Positions 25,388 through 34,644 of a stretch of 64,000 nucleotides of DNA are shown one piece after another. The translations under genes were made by a program, and so were the position numbers. This DNA is from Bacillus salipaludis. Lineage in GTDB: Bacteria > Bacillota > Bacilli > Bacillales_B > DSM-18226. Each line of letters opens with the position of its first letter. The first letter of the stretch is position 1. The stretch lies in the NCBI RefSeq assembly GCF_004358205.1, contig NZ_SMYO01000003.1, positions 372,001-436,000 of the forward strand, in the 5' to 3' direction. The notes under the pieces are model-generated. The model did no database searches and had not been told where the DNA came from. It worked only from the letters and a program-made list of their open reading frames with translations.

Positions 25388-26076
25388 AGGGGCTCCCCTC
25401 CATTCTCAAAAAGCTGCCCGTCCTGGATGCTGACCATTCTTTTTGCCTGTTTGGCGACTGCAAGGTCGTGGGTAATTAATATTATCGTGTGACCAACTTC
25501 ATTTAATTCCTTCATCACTGTAATAATTTCTTTACTTGTTTTACTATCCAATGCTCCTGTCGGCTCATCTGCCAGAAGGATGGAGGGAGCTCCGGCAAGG
25601 GCCCGGGCAATCGCCACCCTTTGCTGCTGGCCGCCTGATAGCTGTGATGGTAAATGTCCTGACCTTTCCAGCAATCCTACCTTCTTAAGACTATCCAATG
25701 CTTTATCCTTGCGCTCTTTTGCCGATACTCCGCGATAAAGCAGAGGCAATTCAACATTTTCAATTGCCGTTAATTTCGTTAAGAGGTTAAAATTTTGAAA
25801 AATAAATCCTATTTTTTCATTACGAATGATAGCAAGCTGGTTATCATTCATTTTGCCAATGTCTTTTCCATCCAGTAGATAGGTTCCAGATTCAGGTCTG
25901 TCGAGACAGCCAACCATATTCATTAACGTCGATTTTCCTGATCCAGACGGACCAATGATGGCTAAAAATTCTCCCTTATTAATTTCAAGGGAAACATCAT
26001 TCAGGGCATGAACAGTTTCTCCGCCAAGCTTATAAGTTTTCATGAGATGACTGATTTGGATAATCGTTTTTTGCAT
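25384..26076 (-). CDS. MacB/LolD-type ABC ATPase
   Basis: The 230-residue ATPase has Walker A GPSGSGKST (about 40-48), the Q-loop FIFQNFNLL, signature LSGGQQQRVAIARAL (about 143), Walker B ILLADEPTGALD and the switch His in ITHDLAVA. It resembles YknY and partners the permease encoded downstream and the adaptor encoded upstream, with start/stop overlaps on both sides, so the three genes are translationally coupled. Confidence 0.95.
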   Translation of the reverse strand: MQKTIIQISHLMKTYKLGGETVHALNDVSLEINKGEFLAIIGPSGSGKSTLMNMVGCLDRPESGTYLLDGKDIGKMNDNQLAIIRNEKIGFIFQNFNLLTKLTAIENVELPLLYRGVSAKERKDKALDSLKKVGLLERSGHLPSQLSGGQQQRVAIARALAGAPSILLADEPTGALDSKTSKEIITVMKELNEVGHTIILITHDLAVAKQAKRMVSIQDGQLFENGGEPL

Positions 26077-27047
26077 TAATTACCAGTCCTTCCGCTAAAT
26101 CCTTGTCCTCCGCCATTTCGGTTAAAACCGCCTCCGTTTCCAAAACCGCCTATACCGCCGCCAAAGCTGCCTTGCATCATACGGCGATTCATTCCGGTAG
26201 TGGAAGAAGAATTTTGCACAAGCTGCGGTAATTTAACAATTTCTCCTGCTGTTATACCTTTGGTAATTTCCACATAATCTTCATTGGCTAATCCCGTTTT
26301 TACTACTTTTTGCTGAGAAACAGCTGTATCAGTGTTTCCATTCTGTACTAATACATATTTTTGATTATTCATTGTATGGACAGCATCAATCGGAACATAA
26401 ATGGCATCTTTCTTGCTTGCAGTTAGGATACTTGCTTCCGTACTCATACCTACTTTTAAATTACTTGGCTTCGTAATATGAATGGTTACATCAAACGCAG
26501 AAACACCATTTGTCGAAGTTCCTTCATCCGCAATGGAGCTTACTTTTCCAGTGTAGGTTTGATCCGGATATGCATTAACTTTGATGCTGACTTCTTGACC
26601 TTTCTTCACTTTCGGAATATCAAGTTCGTCAATTTGCACAACGGTTTGTAAATTTTTATAGTTTGTTAGATGAGCGACAACTTGTCCGTCCGTCACCCGC
26701 TGACCTGCCTGGACGGAAAGGGATGTGATTTCACCGGATGCAGGTGATGTAATGGGATCACTTCCGTCTGTGAAAGTAATCAATTCTTCCCCTTTTTTGA
26801 CCGATTCACCAGTTGATACCAACACTTCATCGATTTCATTGTTGTTAATCGGAGAGTTAATATCCTCAGATGTTACCGGCTGGACTGTACCTGAACCGCT
26901 GATTTTCACTTCCATTTTACCTTTTTGAACAACAGCTGTCCGAACTTGAGTAGTTACTTCCTGCGCACTTGTTCTTGAGTTATACCACTGAAATCCTACG
27001 AAACCTACTACTAGAATACAAAGAACGATAATAATTCCTTTTTTCAT
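26076..27047 (-). CDS. HlyD/YknX-type efflux adaptor
   Basis: The 323-residue protein has one N-terminal helix (about 4-22), a biotinyl-lipoyl-like half (about 40-110, with SPASGEITSLSVQAGQRV), a beta-barrel region and a membrane-proximal part ending near residue 275. Its last 45 residues are unusual: Gly/Asn/Arg/Phe-rich (SFGGGIGGFGNGGGFNRNGG). Adaptors of this type link MacB-like pumps in monoderm bacteria. A very similar low-complexity stretch occurs in the PepSY-type protein at 21525-22019. AAGGAG precedes ATG 27047. Confidence 0.92.
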   Translation of the reverse strand: MKKGIIIVLCILVVGFVGFQWYNSRTSAQEVTTQVRTAVVQKGKMEVKISGSGTVQPVTSEDINSPINNNEIDEVLVSTGESVKKGEELITFTDGSDPITSPASGEITSLSVQAGQRVTDGQVVAHLTNYKNLQTVVQIDELDIPKVKKGQEVSIKVNAYPDQTYTGKVSSIADEGTSTNGVSAFDVTIHITKPSNLKVGMSTEASILTASKKDAIYVPIDAVHTMNNQKYVLVQNGNTDTAVSQQKVVKTGLANEDYVEITKGITAGEIVKLPQLVQNSSSTTGMNRRMMQGSFGGGIGGFGNGGGFNRNGGGQGFSGRTGN

Positions 27048-27185
27048 ACATACTTACTCCTTTTCTTATTGTCCAATAGGACACTGATAGTTTGGAATAA
27101 GCCTATTATTCAAATTAATTCTTAACTTTTCCTTAAAAAAAACCCACATAAGGGCAGAAGTAATTAAAAATATGTACTTATCTAT

Positions 27186-27218
27186 CTAAAAAAAATACTG
27201 CCACTCAAAAATGGCAGT
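27186..27218 (-). terminator. Terminator of the HprK-like gene
   Basis: ATACTGCCA and TGGCAGTAT arms with a T-run on the minus strand lie beyond the stop at 27237. Confidence 0.85.
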
Positions 27219-27236
27219 ATACCTTAAATAGAATTT

Positions 27237-28160
27237 TTACCAATTAGAATCAGTTTCTAGCCGCTTCATAAACTCTTCTGCAGCATTGTATCCTTGCTGC
27301 TTCAAAAGCCAGTTATTTGCCGCAGCTTCAATTAAACCCGCCACATCACGGCCAGGTTGGAGCTGTATCTCAATATGAGGAATTGGAACTCCCATATATT
27401 CTGTAAATTCAGGTTCGTAATCCAATTCATTATTAAGAGAATTTTTCTGCCATTTTGTCAGTTCAATATCAAGCGCTATCCTCGTTTCCTCCTGAAAAGC
27501 TTTAATTCCGTATACGCGGACCACATTTAACAGCCCGACACTACGTAAGGCGAGAAATTCCTTTGTTTTCCCATCATGCGTACCGAGAATCGTACGTGGG
27601 CTGAGCTTTTTCAACACAACTAGATCATCAGCGACCAGCTTGTGTCCTCTGCCGATCAATGTGTGAGCAATTTCACTTTTGCCGACACCAGATTTTCCCC
27701 GAAGTAAAATACCCATTCCAAACACATTGATACAGACACCGTGTACGGCGATTTCCGGAGCTAATTCTTTCACCATATAAGCGTCAAGTTCGGTAATAAA
27801 TTCAGAAGTCGTTCGAGGTGTGTTTGTACATAATAACGGGATACCCTCTTCTATACAAGACTTTCTTAAATAGGTCAGCCCTTCATCCCCAGCAGTAACA
27901 ATAAAGCAAGGAGGATGATATTTGACGATATTTCCAATGCGCATCTGACGTTCCTCAATGCTTAACTTATGCAAATAATTTACTTCTTTTCTTCCCAGTA
28001 TTTGAACACGTTCAGTCGGAAAAAAATCAAAATGTCCAACGAATTCCAAACCCGGACGATGCGACCGTGATTGCTTGATTTTTTGTTGTAATTGGTTTTC
28101 ACCAGTTAATACCTTCAATGAAAATTTTTGCACTAAATTTTCTACCGTTAATATTTTCAC
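27237..28160 (-). CDS. Divergent HPr kinase/phosphorylase homologue
   Basis: The 307-residue protein has the HprK N-terminal domain (about 1-130) and the kinase domain with VHGVCINVFG, Walker A GKSGVGKS (about 155-162) and HKLVADD. The family signature that usually reads EIRGLGIINV is altered to ALRSVGLLNV, and RPGRN to QPGRD. HprK controls HPr Ser-46 and carbon catabolite repression. The canonical gene normally sits beside lgt; this one stands alone, so it is probably a paralogue with a changed role. Confidence 0.8.
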   Translation of the reverse strand: MKILTVENLVQKFSLKVLTGENQLQQKIKQSRSHRPGLEFVGHFDFFPTERVQILGRKEVNYLHKLSIEERQMRIGNIVKYHPPCFIVTAGDEGLTYLRKSCIEEGIPLLCTNTPRTTSEFITELDAYMVKELAPEIAVHGVCINVFGMGILLRGKSGVGKSEIAHTLIGRGHKLVADDLVVLKKLSPRTILGTHDGKTKEFLALRSVGLLNVVRVYGIKAFQEETRIALDIELTKWQKNSLNNELDYEPEFTEYMGVPIPHIEIQLQPGRDVAGLIEAAANNWLLKQQGYNAAEEFMKRLETDSNW

Positions 28161-28274
28161 ATCTATATAGCACTCTCCATCTCTTCAACCCTCTTATACT
28201 TGATTTTACTTATAAAAAGAACGAATACAAGGTCACTTTTTGTATATTTTCAAAAAATTGTACACTAAACATTG

Positions 28275-28305
28275 AAAAAGCACCAGCCTATTGCGGCTGA
28301 TGCTT
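28275..28305 (-). terminator. Terminator of the symporter gene
   Basis: AAGCACCAGCC pairs with GGCTGATGCTT, with five A before it on the plus strand (T-run on the minus strand), beyond the stop at 28320. Confidence 0.8.
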
Positions 28306-28319
28306 CCATTTTTTAAAAT

Positions 28320-29786
28320 TTAAACTACATGCTTTTTATTCTTTTCAGCCTTTTCATAGCCATTGGCCCAGAAATCTGCATTCTTAATTCCTAGTTTAGC
28401 AGAATTAAATTCCGGATCCTTCCCTTGCTTCAGCTGCTCTTCATAATCCTTTAATGCAAGCAAAGCCGGCTTAAATAGGATAAGAATGGCAATTAGGTTT
28501 AACCATACCATAATACCAAGACCAATATCCCCCATAGCCCAAGCTGTAGATGCAGTTTTTACTGCTCCATAGAACGTAGAACCCAATAGAACTATTTTTA
28601 ATAATGTCATAGCTAATTTTCTGTTTTTGCCTTTTACTAGATAAGCAAGATTTGTTTCTGCAATATAGTAGTAAGCAAAAATCGTTGTGAAGGCAAAGAA
28701 GAATAGTGCAATGGAAATAAATCCTGAACCGAAACCTGGTAAAATCGTATCAACCGCTGCTTGAGTATATCCTGGACCTGGTTCGACGCCTTTTAGATGT
28801 TGAACTAAGAATTTTCCTGCTCCGTCTACAGTATTGTAAGAATTTGTAAACAAAATCATAAAAGCTGTTGAAGTAACGACTAAGAATACATCAAGATAAA
28901 TCGAAAATGCTTGTACAAGACCTTGTTTTGCAGGGTGAGATACCTCTGCTGCAGCTGCTGGGTGTGCACCAGTACCTTGACCTGCTTCGTTTGCATATAG
29001 TCCGCGTTTTACGCCCCACATGATCGTAGAACCAAGAATACCGCCGAACACTTCTTCCGTTCCAAAGGCACTCTTAAAAATAAGTGTAAACACTTCTGGG
29101 ATTTTATCAAAATTCACCACAATAATGGCAATCGCAATTAGTAAATATCCAATAGCCATAAACGGAACAACCAATTCTGCTACTCTTGCAATCCGCTTGA
29201 CTCCACCAAAAATAATCAGACCCATAAGTGCAATAACCACAATTCCAGTAACGGCATTGTTAATACCAAAAGCATTCTTAACGCCTTCTGCGATTGAATT
29301 TGCCTGAATACCTGGCATTAATACTGCCATAGCAAGCAGTGTTGCAACTGCAAAAATTACAGCAAACCATTTAATTCCAAGTCCCTTTTCAATATAGAAC
29401 GCAGGACCGCCTCGATACTCTCCATCTTGCTTTTCTTTATAGATTTGAGCAAGTGTGGACTCTACAAAGGCTGAGGCTGCACCGATAAATGTAATAACCC
29501 ACATCCAAAAAACGGAACCTGGTCCACCAAACGCAATTCCTGTTGCCGTTCCAGCGATATTCCCTACACCGATACGACCAGATAATGACATGGCTAATGC
29601 CTGAAAAGAAGAAACACCCTCATTTGAGCTTTTGCCTGATAATAATAGACGAATCATTTCTTTAACATGGCGAATCTGCAGGAATCTTGTTCGGAAACTA
29701 AAGTATAATCCTACCGCTACAATAAAGATGACTAACACTGGGCTCCACAAAAAACCATTAATAATTGTTACCAATTTTTCTACCAT
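28320..29786 (-). CDS. Sodium:alanine/glutamine symporter, AlsT/AgcS type
   Basis: The 488-residue protein has 10-11 membrane helices and the family motifs SLSGRIGVGNIAGTATGIAFGGPG (in the first third, substrate and Na+ site region) and NEAGQGTGAHPAAAAE. It belongs to the alanine/glycine:cation symporter family (AlsT, DagA). Bacillus AlsT has been linked to glutamine uptake, so the amino acid carried is not settled. It is a single gene with its own terminator. The 370 bases upstream to the TerD gene hold AT-rich promoter sequence only. Confidence 0.93.
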   Translation of the reverse strand: MVEKLVTIINGFLWSPVLVIFIVAVGLYFSFRTRFLQIRHVKEMIRLLLSGKSSNEGVSSFQALAMSLSGRIGVGNIAGTATGIAFGGPGSVFWMWVITFIGAASAFVESTLAQIYKEKQDGEYRGGPAFYIEKGLGIKWFAVIFAVATLLAMAVLMPGIQANSIAEGVKNAFGINNAVTGIVVIALMGLIIFGGVKRIARVAELVVPFMAIGYLLIAIAIIVVNFDKIPEVFTLIFKSAFGTEEVFGGILGSTIMWGVKRGLYANEAGQGTGAHPAAAAEVSHPAKQGLVQAFSIYLDVFLVVTSTAFMILFTNSYNTVDGAGKFLVQHLKGVEPGPGYTQAAVDTILPGFGSGFISIALFFFAFTTIFAYYYIAETNLAYLVKGKNRKLAMTLLKIVLLGSTFYGAVKTASTAWAMGDIGLGIMVWLNLIAILILFKPALLALKDYEEQLKQGKDPEFNSAKLGIKNADFWANGYEKAEKNKKHVV

Positions 29787-30157
29787 AAAAATCCCCCTTT
29801 TTATCTATATCTGAATTTTCGTAATTCTCTAGTTGCTATTAAAAGTATAAATGACAGCAGTTGATATTTCAATAAAATATCCGTGTATCCTTCATAAAAA
29901 ATCTGACTTTACTAAAATATCTTTACTATCCTAATTTTCCGCCATTTCTCATATTATTTAACCTTTTTGCAGTAACAATTAGTTTCCGAGTATATTTATC
30001 GAAAATTCACAATATTATTATTTCCTATTCGGAATATCTTTAATAAAAATATGAAACCTATCATCTATTTTTCCGTATTAATTAACAGGGAAATTTCTAG
30101 AATTACATATCTCGTTTTATAATAAAATTATTATGCAAGTGGATAGGAGTGAAGGTT

Positions 30158-31564
30158 GTGGGTGTTTCGCTTAGTAAAGGTCAAAAAGTAGATTTAACCA
30201 AGTCTCACCCGGGTCTTGAAAATGTTGTTGTAGGATTAGGCTGGAATATTAGTAATATGGGTTCCAATTTTGACCTAGATGCTTCCGCGTTCCTGCTCGG
30301 GCAGAACGGAATGGTGCAAAATGATTTGGATTTTGTTTTCTATAATAACCCTTCTGGAGGAAACGGATCGATTCTATACAGTGGCGATAACCGAGTTGGT
30401 TCTGGGGTTAAGGATGATGAGCAAATTAAGATCAATTTAAAAAACGTTCCCTTTCATATTCACCGGATTGCTTTTACGATTACAATTCATGATGCTCAAG
30501 TGAAACGTCAAAATTTTGGACAAATTTCCGATTCCTATGTACGAATTTTTAATGAACTAACCAATGAAGAATTGTTACGCTTTAATCTTGGCCGTGATTT
30601 CACAGTGGAAACGGCGATTGTGGCGGCAGAATTATATCGACATAATGGCGAATGGAAGTTCAATGCAATCGCTAGCGGCTTTCAGGGCGGATTGGCAGCA
30701 CTTTGTAAAAATTTCGGTGTAACTGTTGATGATACTCCGGCACCGCCTTCTAACCAACAGCCGAATTATCAACAAAGCCCTCCTGGCCAACAACAAAATC
30801 AATCTTTTCAGCCAATTCAGTCATCTGTTACACCTTATCAGCAATCAAATCAATCTTATCAACAGCCTGCCTATGGATACCCAGCTGCGCAAACCTATCC
30901 TCAGGCTCCAAGTGCTCATTCAACCTATGGTGGCGATGATATTATTTGCCCTCGCTGCCATTCATCTAATGTCCGTACAGGACAAAAGGGTTTTGGGCTG
31001 GGAAAAGCGGCAATTGGAGGGCTTATTCTTGGGCCAATCGGATTATTAGGTGGCTTTATTGGGAAAAATCAGCTGAAATTTACTTGTAACAGCTGTGGAA
31101 ACTCCTGGTCCCCTTCTCAGACGGACTATGTAGAATGGGCCAATACGCAAAAAAGAAGGGCACAAGAGGTATTCAACCGTTATAAAAGTCAAGATGTTTT
31201 AGAGGCAGTTGTTGCTGCGTGTGCATTAGTTTCGATGGCAGATGGTCATCTTGATGCATCAGAACGACAAAAAATGCTCGAGTTTGTTCACCAAAGCGAG
31301 GAACTACGTGTTTTTGACTCACAAAAAGTCATTCAGAAATTTAATTTATTTGTATCTAAAATTGAACAAGATCATATGATGGGCCGTGCAGAGGCATTTC
31401 GTGCATTAGGTAAAGTAAGAACTAAACCGGAAATTGCAAGATTGATTGCCCGTTATTGTATCGCCATTGGGTATGCAGATGGAAATTTTGATCAGTTTGA
31501 AAAGCAAATGGTATCGGATATTTGCCGTGAGCTTGGATTAAATCCTGGAGAATTTCTTTCCTAA
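30158..31564 (+). CDS. TerD - zinc ribbon - TerB fusion protein
   Basis: About 468 residues. The start is GTG 30158 (GVSLSKGQKVDL), eight bases after AGGAG; GTG 30149 lies in the ribosome site. Residues 1-185 form a TerD domain with Ca2+-binding-type residues (NFDLDASAFLL, GSGVKDDEQI). A Gln/Pro/Tyr-rich linker (about 190-250) leads to a zinc ribbon with CPRC and CNSC pairs around a Gly-rich hydrophobic stretch. A TerB-like helical domain (about 340-468) has two SMADGHLDASE/YADGNFDQFE repeats. Ter proteins mediate tellurite, phage and envelope-stress resistance. Confidence 0.88.
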   Translation: MGVSLSKGQKVDLTKSHPGLENVVVGLGWNISNMGSNFDLDASAFLLGQNGMVQNDLDFVFYNNPSGGNGSILYSGDNRVGSGVKDDEQIKINLKNVPFHIHRIAFTITIHDAQVKRQNFGQISDSYVRIFNELTNEELLRFNLGRDFTVETAIVAAELYRHNGEWKFNAIASGFQGGLAALCKNFGVTVDDTPAPPSNQQPNYQQSPPGQQQNQSFQPIQSSVTPYQQSNQSYQQPAYGYPAAQTYPQAPSAHSTYGGDDIICPRCHSSNVRTGQKGFGLGKAAIGGLILGPIGLLGGFIGKNQLKFTCNSCGNSWSPSQTDYVEWANTQKRRAQEVFNRYKSQDVLEAVVAACALVSMADGHLDASERQKMLEFVHQSEELRVFDSQKVIQKFNLFVSKIEQDHMMGRAEAFRALGKVRTKPEIARLIARYCIAIGYADGNFDQFEKQMVSDICRELGLNPGEFLS

Positions 31565-31570
31565 CAGGGT

Positions 31571-31604
31571 AAAAGCCGCAATCCTAGTGGATTACGGCTT
31601 TTTT
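31571..31604. terminator. Bidirectional terminator between TerD fusion and selB
   Basis: AAAAGCCGCAATCC and GGATTACGGCTTTT pair around TAGT with T-runs on both strands; the convergent selB stop is inside its right edge. Confidence 0.9.
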
Positions 31605-33487
31605 CATTTCACCCAAATACGTTTATTTTCAACCCTGTTTGTAAACCCCATTGAGTCTAATTTTTCTAAAAAAGGAATCATGTATTTTCGAGAAAGATCT
31701 AAAATTTCCTTTGCATTTCCAACTTCAAACTCTCCACCGGTACCACTGCGAAGTTTTTCCACTGCTGCATTGAATACCTCCCCAGCATAAGCAAGTTGTT
31801 CATCTAATAAAACAATCAATTTCTTATCTTCTAAGAAACGCTCTAAATCCAATTCCAACGATTCAGGAATACCTGCAGCCGAAAAATAATCTTTTAGATT
31901 ACGAACCTTTAAGCCATCTTTTTTCAATGCTTCAAGCATATTTTCCGAACGTTTTTTCCAGTTCTTTGGCACATGCGAAATAAAACTAGAAATAGAAACA
32001 AATTGATCTTTTCTTTTAAAAACTCCATTATTGATACCGTTATCCAGTACGAACTCCAATAAAGCTTTCGGTATCCGTTTTTGCATGGTTTGGACCAACT
32101 CAGCTTTATTCATTCCGGATTTCATTGGGTGCAGCTGTTGATAGTCCTGCAAGCGGTCATAAATATCCTCTTCGATTGAATGGATGAGCGTCATCATTGT
32201 AAACTCTTTACCATTATATAAAAGAAATTCTTCATCCTTTAATTGCTCCGTTAACTTCACTTCGTCAAGTGCAGTTCGCTTAATTAATTCTGTAATGGAA
32301 AGACTTTTTGCTTCCATTAAAGCTGTAAAGATTCGCTCTTTCGGGGAACCTGCCTTTTTCTTCTCCAACTCTTCAATCGTCTGATTTCCAAATTTATATT
32401 TATCTCCTCGAGGATCAATAACCCAGCCCCCGCCGATCGTCTCCGCTGGGCTTGGCCTGCGAAGAATAAAGCGGTCTCCGCGTTTCGTGAGAATTTCTTC
32501 TTCTAACCTAAGCTGGCAAAGAATTTCATCCGTCTTCTCATCAAGCACATTTCGGTCAAAAAAGACAATTCTCCCCATTACCTCTGAAGTTCCAATGTGA
32601 AGCTTAATAGGCATCCGCTGTTTGACAATATGCTCAAGTTCTTCTACAACCCGTATCGCAACATCCAATGTTTTTGACACGATAAAATGTTCGGATGATA
32701 CAAGAACATGTCCTCGTTCCAATTCTTCCTTTGCAACCCCTGATATATTAATGGCGGCCCTTTGTCCAGCGAAGGCTTTTTGTGCCGGTTGGTGGTGAAC
32801 CTGAATTTGCCTAGCCTTGACATCAAGCCCTGTGGGCATAATTTTTAATGTCTGTCCCTCTTCAACCGTCCCTTCATATACAGTACCTCTTACCACCGTT
32901 CCTTGGCCTTTGACCGAAAAAACCTGGTCAATCGGCAGGCGAAAAGCCCCCTTGGCATCGCGCATTTCTTTTTCCTTTAAGGTTTTAATGATTAATTCCT
33001 TTATTTCTTCAATTCCTTTTTTAGAAAGACTGTCCACTAGAACAAATGGTGCATCTTCAAATACAGTTCCTGAAAGTTCACCTAAAATATCATCCTTGAC
33101 CAGTTCAATGAATTCCTCTTCTACACGGTCAATTTTAGTAATGGCAATAATCCCGTTTTGGATTCCTAGGAAACGAAGAATTTCCAGGTGTTCACTTGTT
33201 TGCGGCATGACGCCTTCATCAGCCGCCACGACTAGTAACACCAGGTCAATTCCTGCAACCCCGGCAATCATTTGCCGAATAAACCGCTCATGTCCTGGAA
33301 CATCAATCACTGATATTTGTATTTCATCATCTTCATATAATGGAGCAAATCCGAGTTCGATTGAGATTTGACGTTCTTTTTCTTCCTTTAAGCGGTCGGT
33401 ATCGACATTCGTGAGGGCTTTTGTCAAGGATGTTTTCCCATGATCAATATGCCCCGCCATCCCAATTGTAAAATACCTTTTTTCCAA
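31604..33487 (-). CDS. selB: Selenocysteine-specific elongation factor SelB
   Basis: The 627-residue protein has an EF-Tu-like GTPase domain: G1 GHIDHGKTSLT (about 12-22), the effector stretch RQISIELGFAPL, G3 DVPGHERFI and G4 ITKID. Beta-barrel domains follow, then a C-terminal set of winged helices (about 370-627) that bind the SECIS hairpin. It delivers Sec-tRNA to in-frame UGA codons. TTG 33487 (giving MEKRYFTIG) has AGGTGG upstream; GTG 33496 lies inside that site. No selA, selD or selC is present in the window. Confidence 0.93.
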   Translation of the reverse strand: MEKRYFTIGMAGHIDHGKTSLTKALTNVDTDRLKEEKERQISIELGFAPLYEDDEIQISVIDVPGHERFIRQMIAGVAGIDLVLLVVAADEGVMPQTSEHLEILRFLGIQNGIIAITKIDRVEEEFIELVKDDILGELSGTVFEDAPFVLVDSLSKKGIEEIKELIIKTLKEKEMRDAKGAFRLPIDQVFSVKGQGTVVRGTVYEGTVEEGQTLKIMPTGLDVKARQIQVHHQPAQKAFAGQRAAINISGVAKEELERGHVLVSSEHFIVSKTLDVAIRVVEELEHIVKQRMPIKLHIGTSEVMGRIVFFDRNVLDEKTDEILCQLRLEEEILTKRGDRFILRRPSPAETIGGGWVIDPRGDKYKFGNQTIEELEKKKAGSPKERIFTALMEAKSLSITELIKRTALDEVKLTEQLKDEEFLLYNGKEFTMMTLIHSIEEDIYDRLQDYQQLHPMKSGMNKAELVQTMQKRIPKALLEFVLDNGINNGVFKRKDQFVSISSFISHVPKNWKKRSENMLEALKKDGLKVRNLKDYFSAAGIPESLELDLERFLEDKKLIVLLDEQLAYAGEVFNAAVEKLRSGTGGEFEVGNAKEILDLSRKYMIPFLEKLDSMGFTNRVENKRIWVK

Positions 33488-33557
33488 GCCAGCCACCTAC
33501 TTTTTTGTTCTCACCTTTACTGTAGCTTTAATGGTTAATTTGTTCAAGCGAACATTT

Positions 33558-34355
33558 TTAGACAGAAAAGTAAGCCCCGACTGCCCCGCAGTATTCACCC
33601 TTTTTTAAAAACACTCCCGTAAGTCCTAGCCTGTTCATGTAAAATTCAAGTCCTTTTCGTAACGACTGGTTCCCGACCAATGTGCTTCCGATAAAGACCA
33701 CTTGCTTTACTTGATGAATGGCCGCTGCCTGGAGCGTTAATAACACAATTGTTTCCGTGATCATATTTGAAAGGGCCGCCATTTGATCTGCATCTGTGTG
33801 CTTCACCTTATTCCCTTTTGCAAAATTGGCAGCGGTTAGGTTCCCATCAATCGGTGGTTCGGCCGATTCATAAATATCCCTCACCAGTAAATCCACTTTG
33901 CCTTTGTCACCTTCATTTGCTAGCATTGTCAGCTCTTGAAAATCCTCCACTTTCGTTAACAAAGAACCGAGCCCTGTAAAGGTTCCTCCCCCCATTCCGC
34001 TTCCAAGAATCCGTTCATACTCACCCCCTTTCACAACATGCCACGATGTTCCAGTTCCAATATTGACTAATAGAAAGGGATCCTCCAAATTTCCCCCTTC
34101 CTCTTGTAAAAGTAACTTTGCTCCCTCACATGTCGCTTGAAATTCCGGAATGATGATTTCATCTGGAAAAAAATCTTGTTGAATTATATGTGCTTTTCCA
34201 CCTGTCAAAGCAGCTTTTACATTCGGTGCAACAATTTTTAACCAAGCTATAGCAGTTTCCATCTCAAAAATTGGAAACTTTTTATAATGCATTCTATTTT
34301 TTTCTTGATACACAATCTTAATCAACGTGCCGCCCGCATCTATTCCCACTTTCAA
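33558..34355 (-). CDS. coaW: Type II pantothenate kinase
   Basis: The 265-residue ASKHA-fold kinase starts VGIDAGGTLIKI, the phosphate-1 motif. It has ALTGGKAHII, the VNIGTGTSWHVV phosphate-2 motif, LGSGMGGGTFTGLG, and the adenosine motif VVFIGSTLVGN. It makes 4'-phosphopantothenate, the first step of CoA synthesis, and type II enzymes resist feedback by CoA. TTG at 34355 was chosen because AAAGGAG lies eight bases upstream. It precedes selB by about 70 bases on the same strand. Confidence 0.93.
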   Translation of the reverse strand: MKVGIDAGGTLIKIVYQEKNRMHYKKFPIFEMETAIAWLKIVAPNVKAALTGGKAHIIQQDFFPDEIIIPEFQATCEGAKLLLQEEGGNLEDPFLLVNIGTGTSWHVVKGGEYERILGSGMGGGTFTGLGSLLTKVEDFQELTMLANEGDKGKVDLLVRDIYESAEPPIDGNLTAANFAKGNKVKHTDADQMAALSNMITETIVLLTLQAAAIHQVKQVVFIGSTLVGNQSLRKGLEFYMNRLGLTGVFLKKGEYCGAVGAYFSV

Positions 34356-34543
34356 ACTAAACACTCCTTTATTGTTGCTTTTCATTAAGTATTTGACAAT
34401 TTACTTAGGTTTCCCTTCCCACCTCTCATAAACCTTAGGGTATATAATGCCTCGTTTCCTCTTTATCCTAATAGTTAAATGCCCTTTTTTAGAATTCGAA
34501 TATTTTTTCAAGCAAAAGCGTACACAAATTTTTCAAAATTTTA

Positions 34544-34582
34544 TATAATAGGGATATAGAAAGTTTGCACTAGGGAAACTTT
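34544..34582 (+). promoter_or_regulatory. mntH promoter with MntR-like operator
   Basis: TATAAT at 34544-34549 is followed at 34564-34580 by GTTTGCACTAGGGAAAC, close to the MntR operator known before Bacillus mntH (TTTGCCTTAAGGAAAC type). The operator would cover the start of transcription, which fits repression of Mn2+ uptake by Mn-loaded MntR. Confidence 0.7.
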
Positions 34583-34644
34583 TATTGACGAACGAACAAA
34601 CCTTGGTACAACGAAAAATAAACTTAAAGAAAGGATGGTGTCTT

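Noticed and set aside
32817..33371. 184-residue frame antisense to selB
   Set aside because: It mirrors the conserved selB GTPase domain, is Ser/Ile-rich in an implausible way and has no ribosome site.
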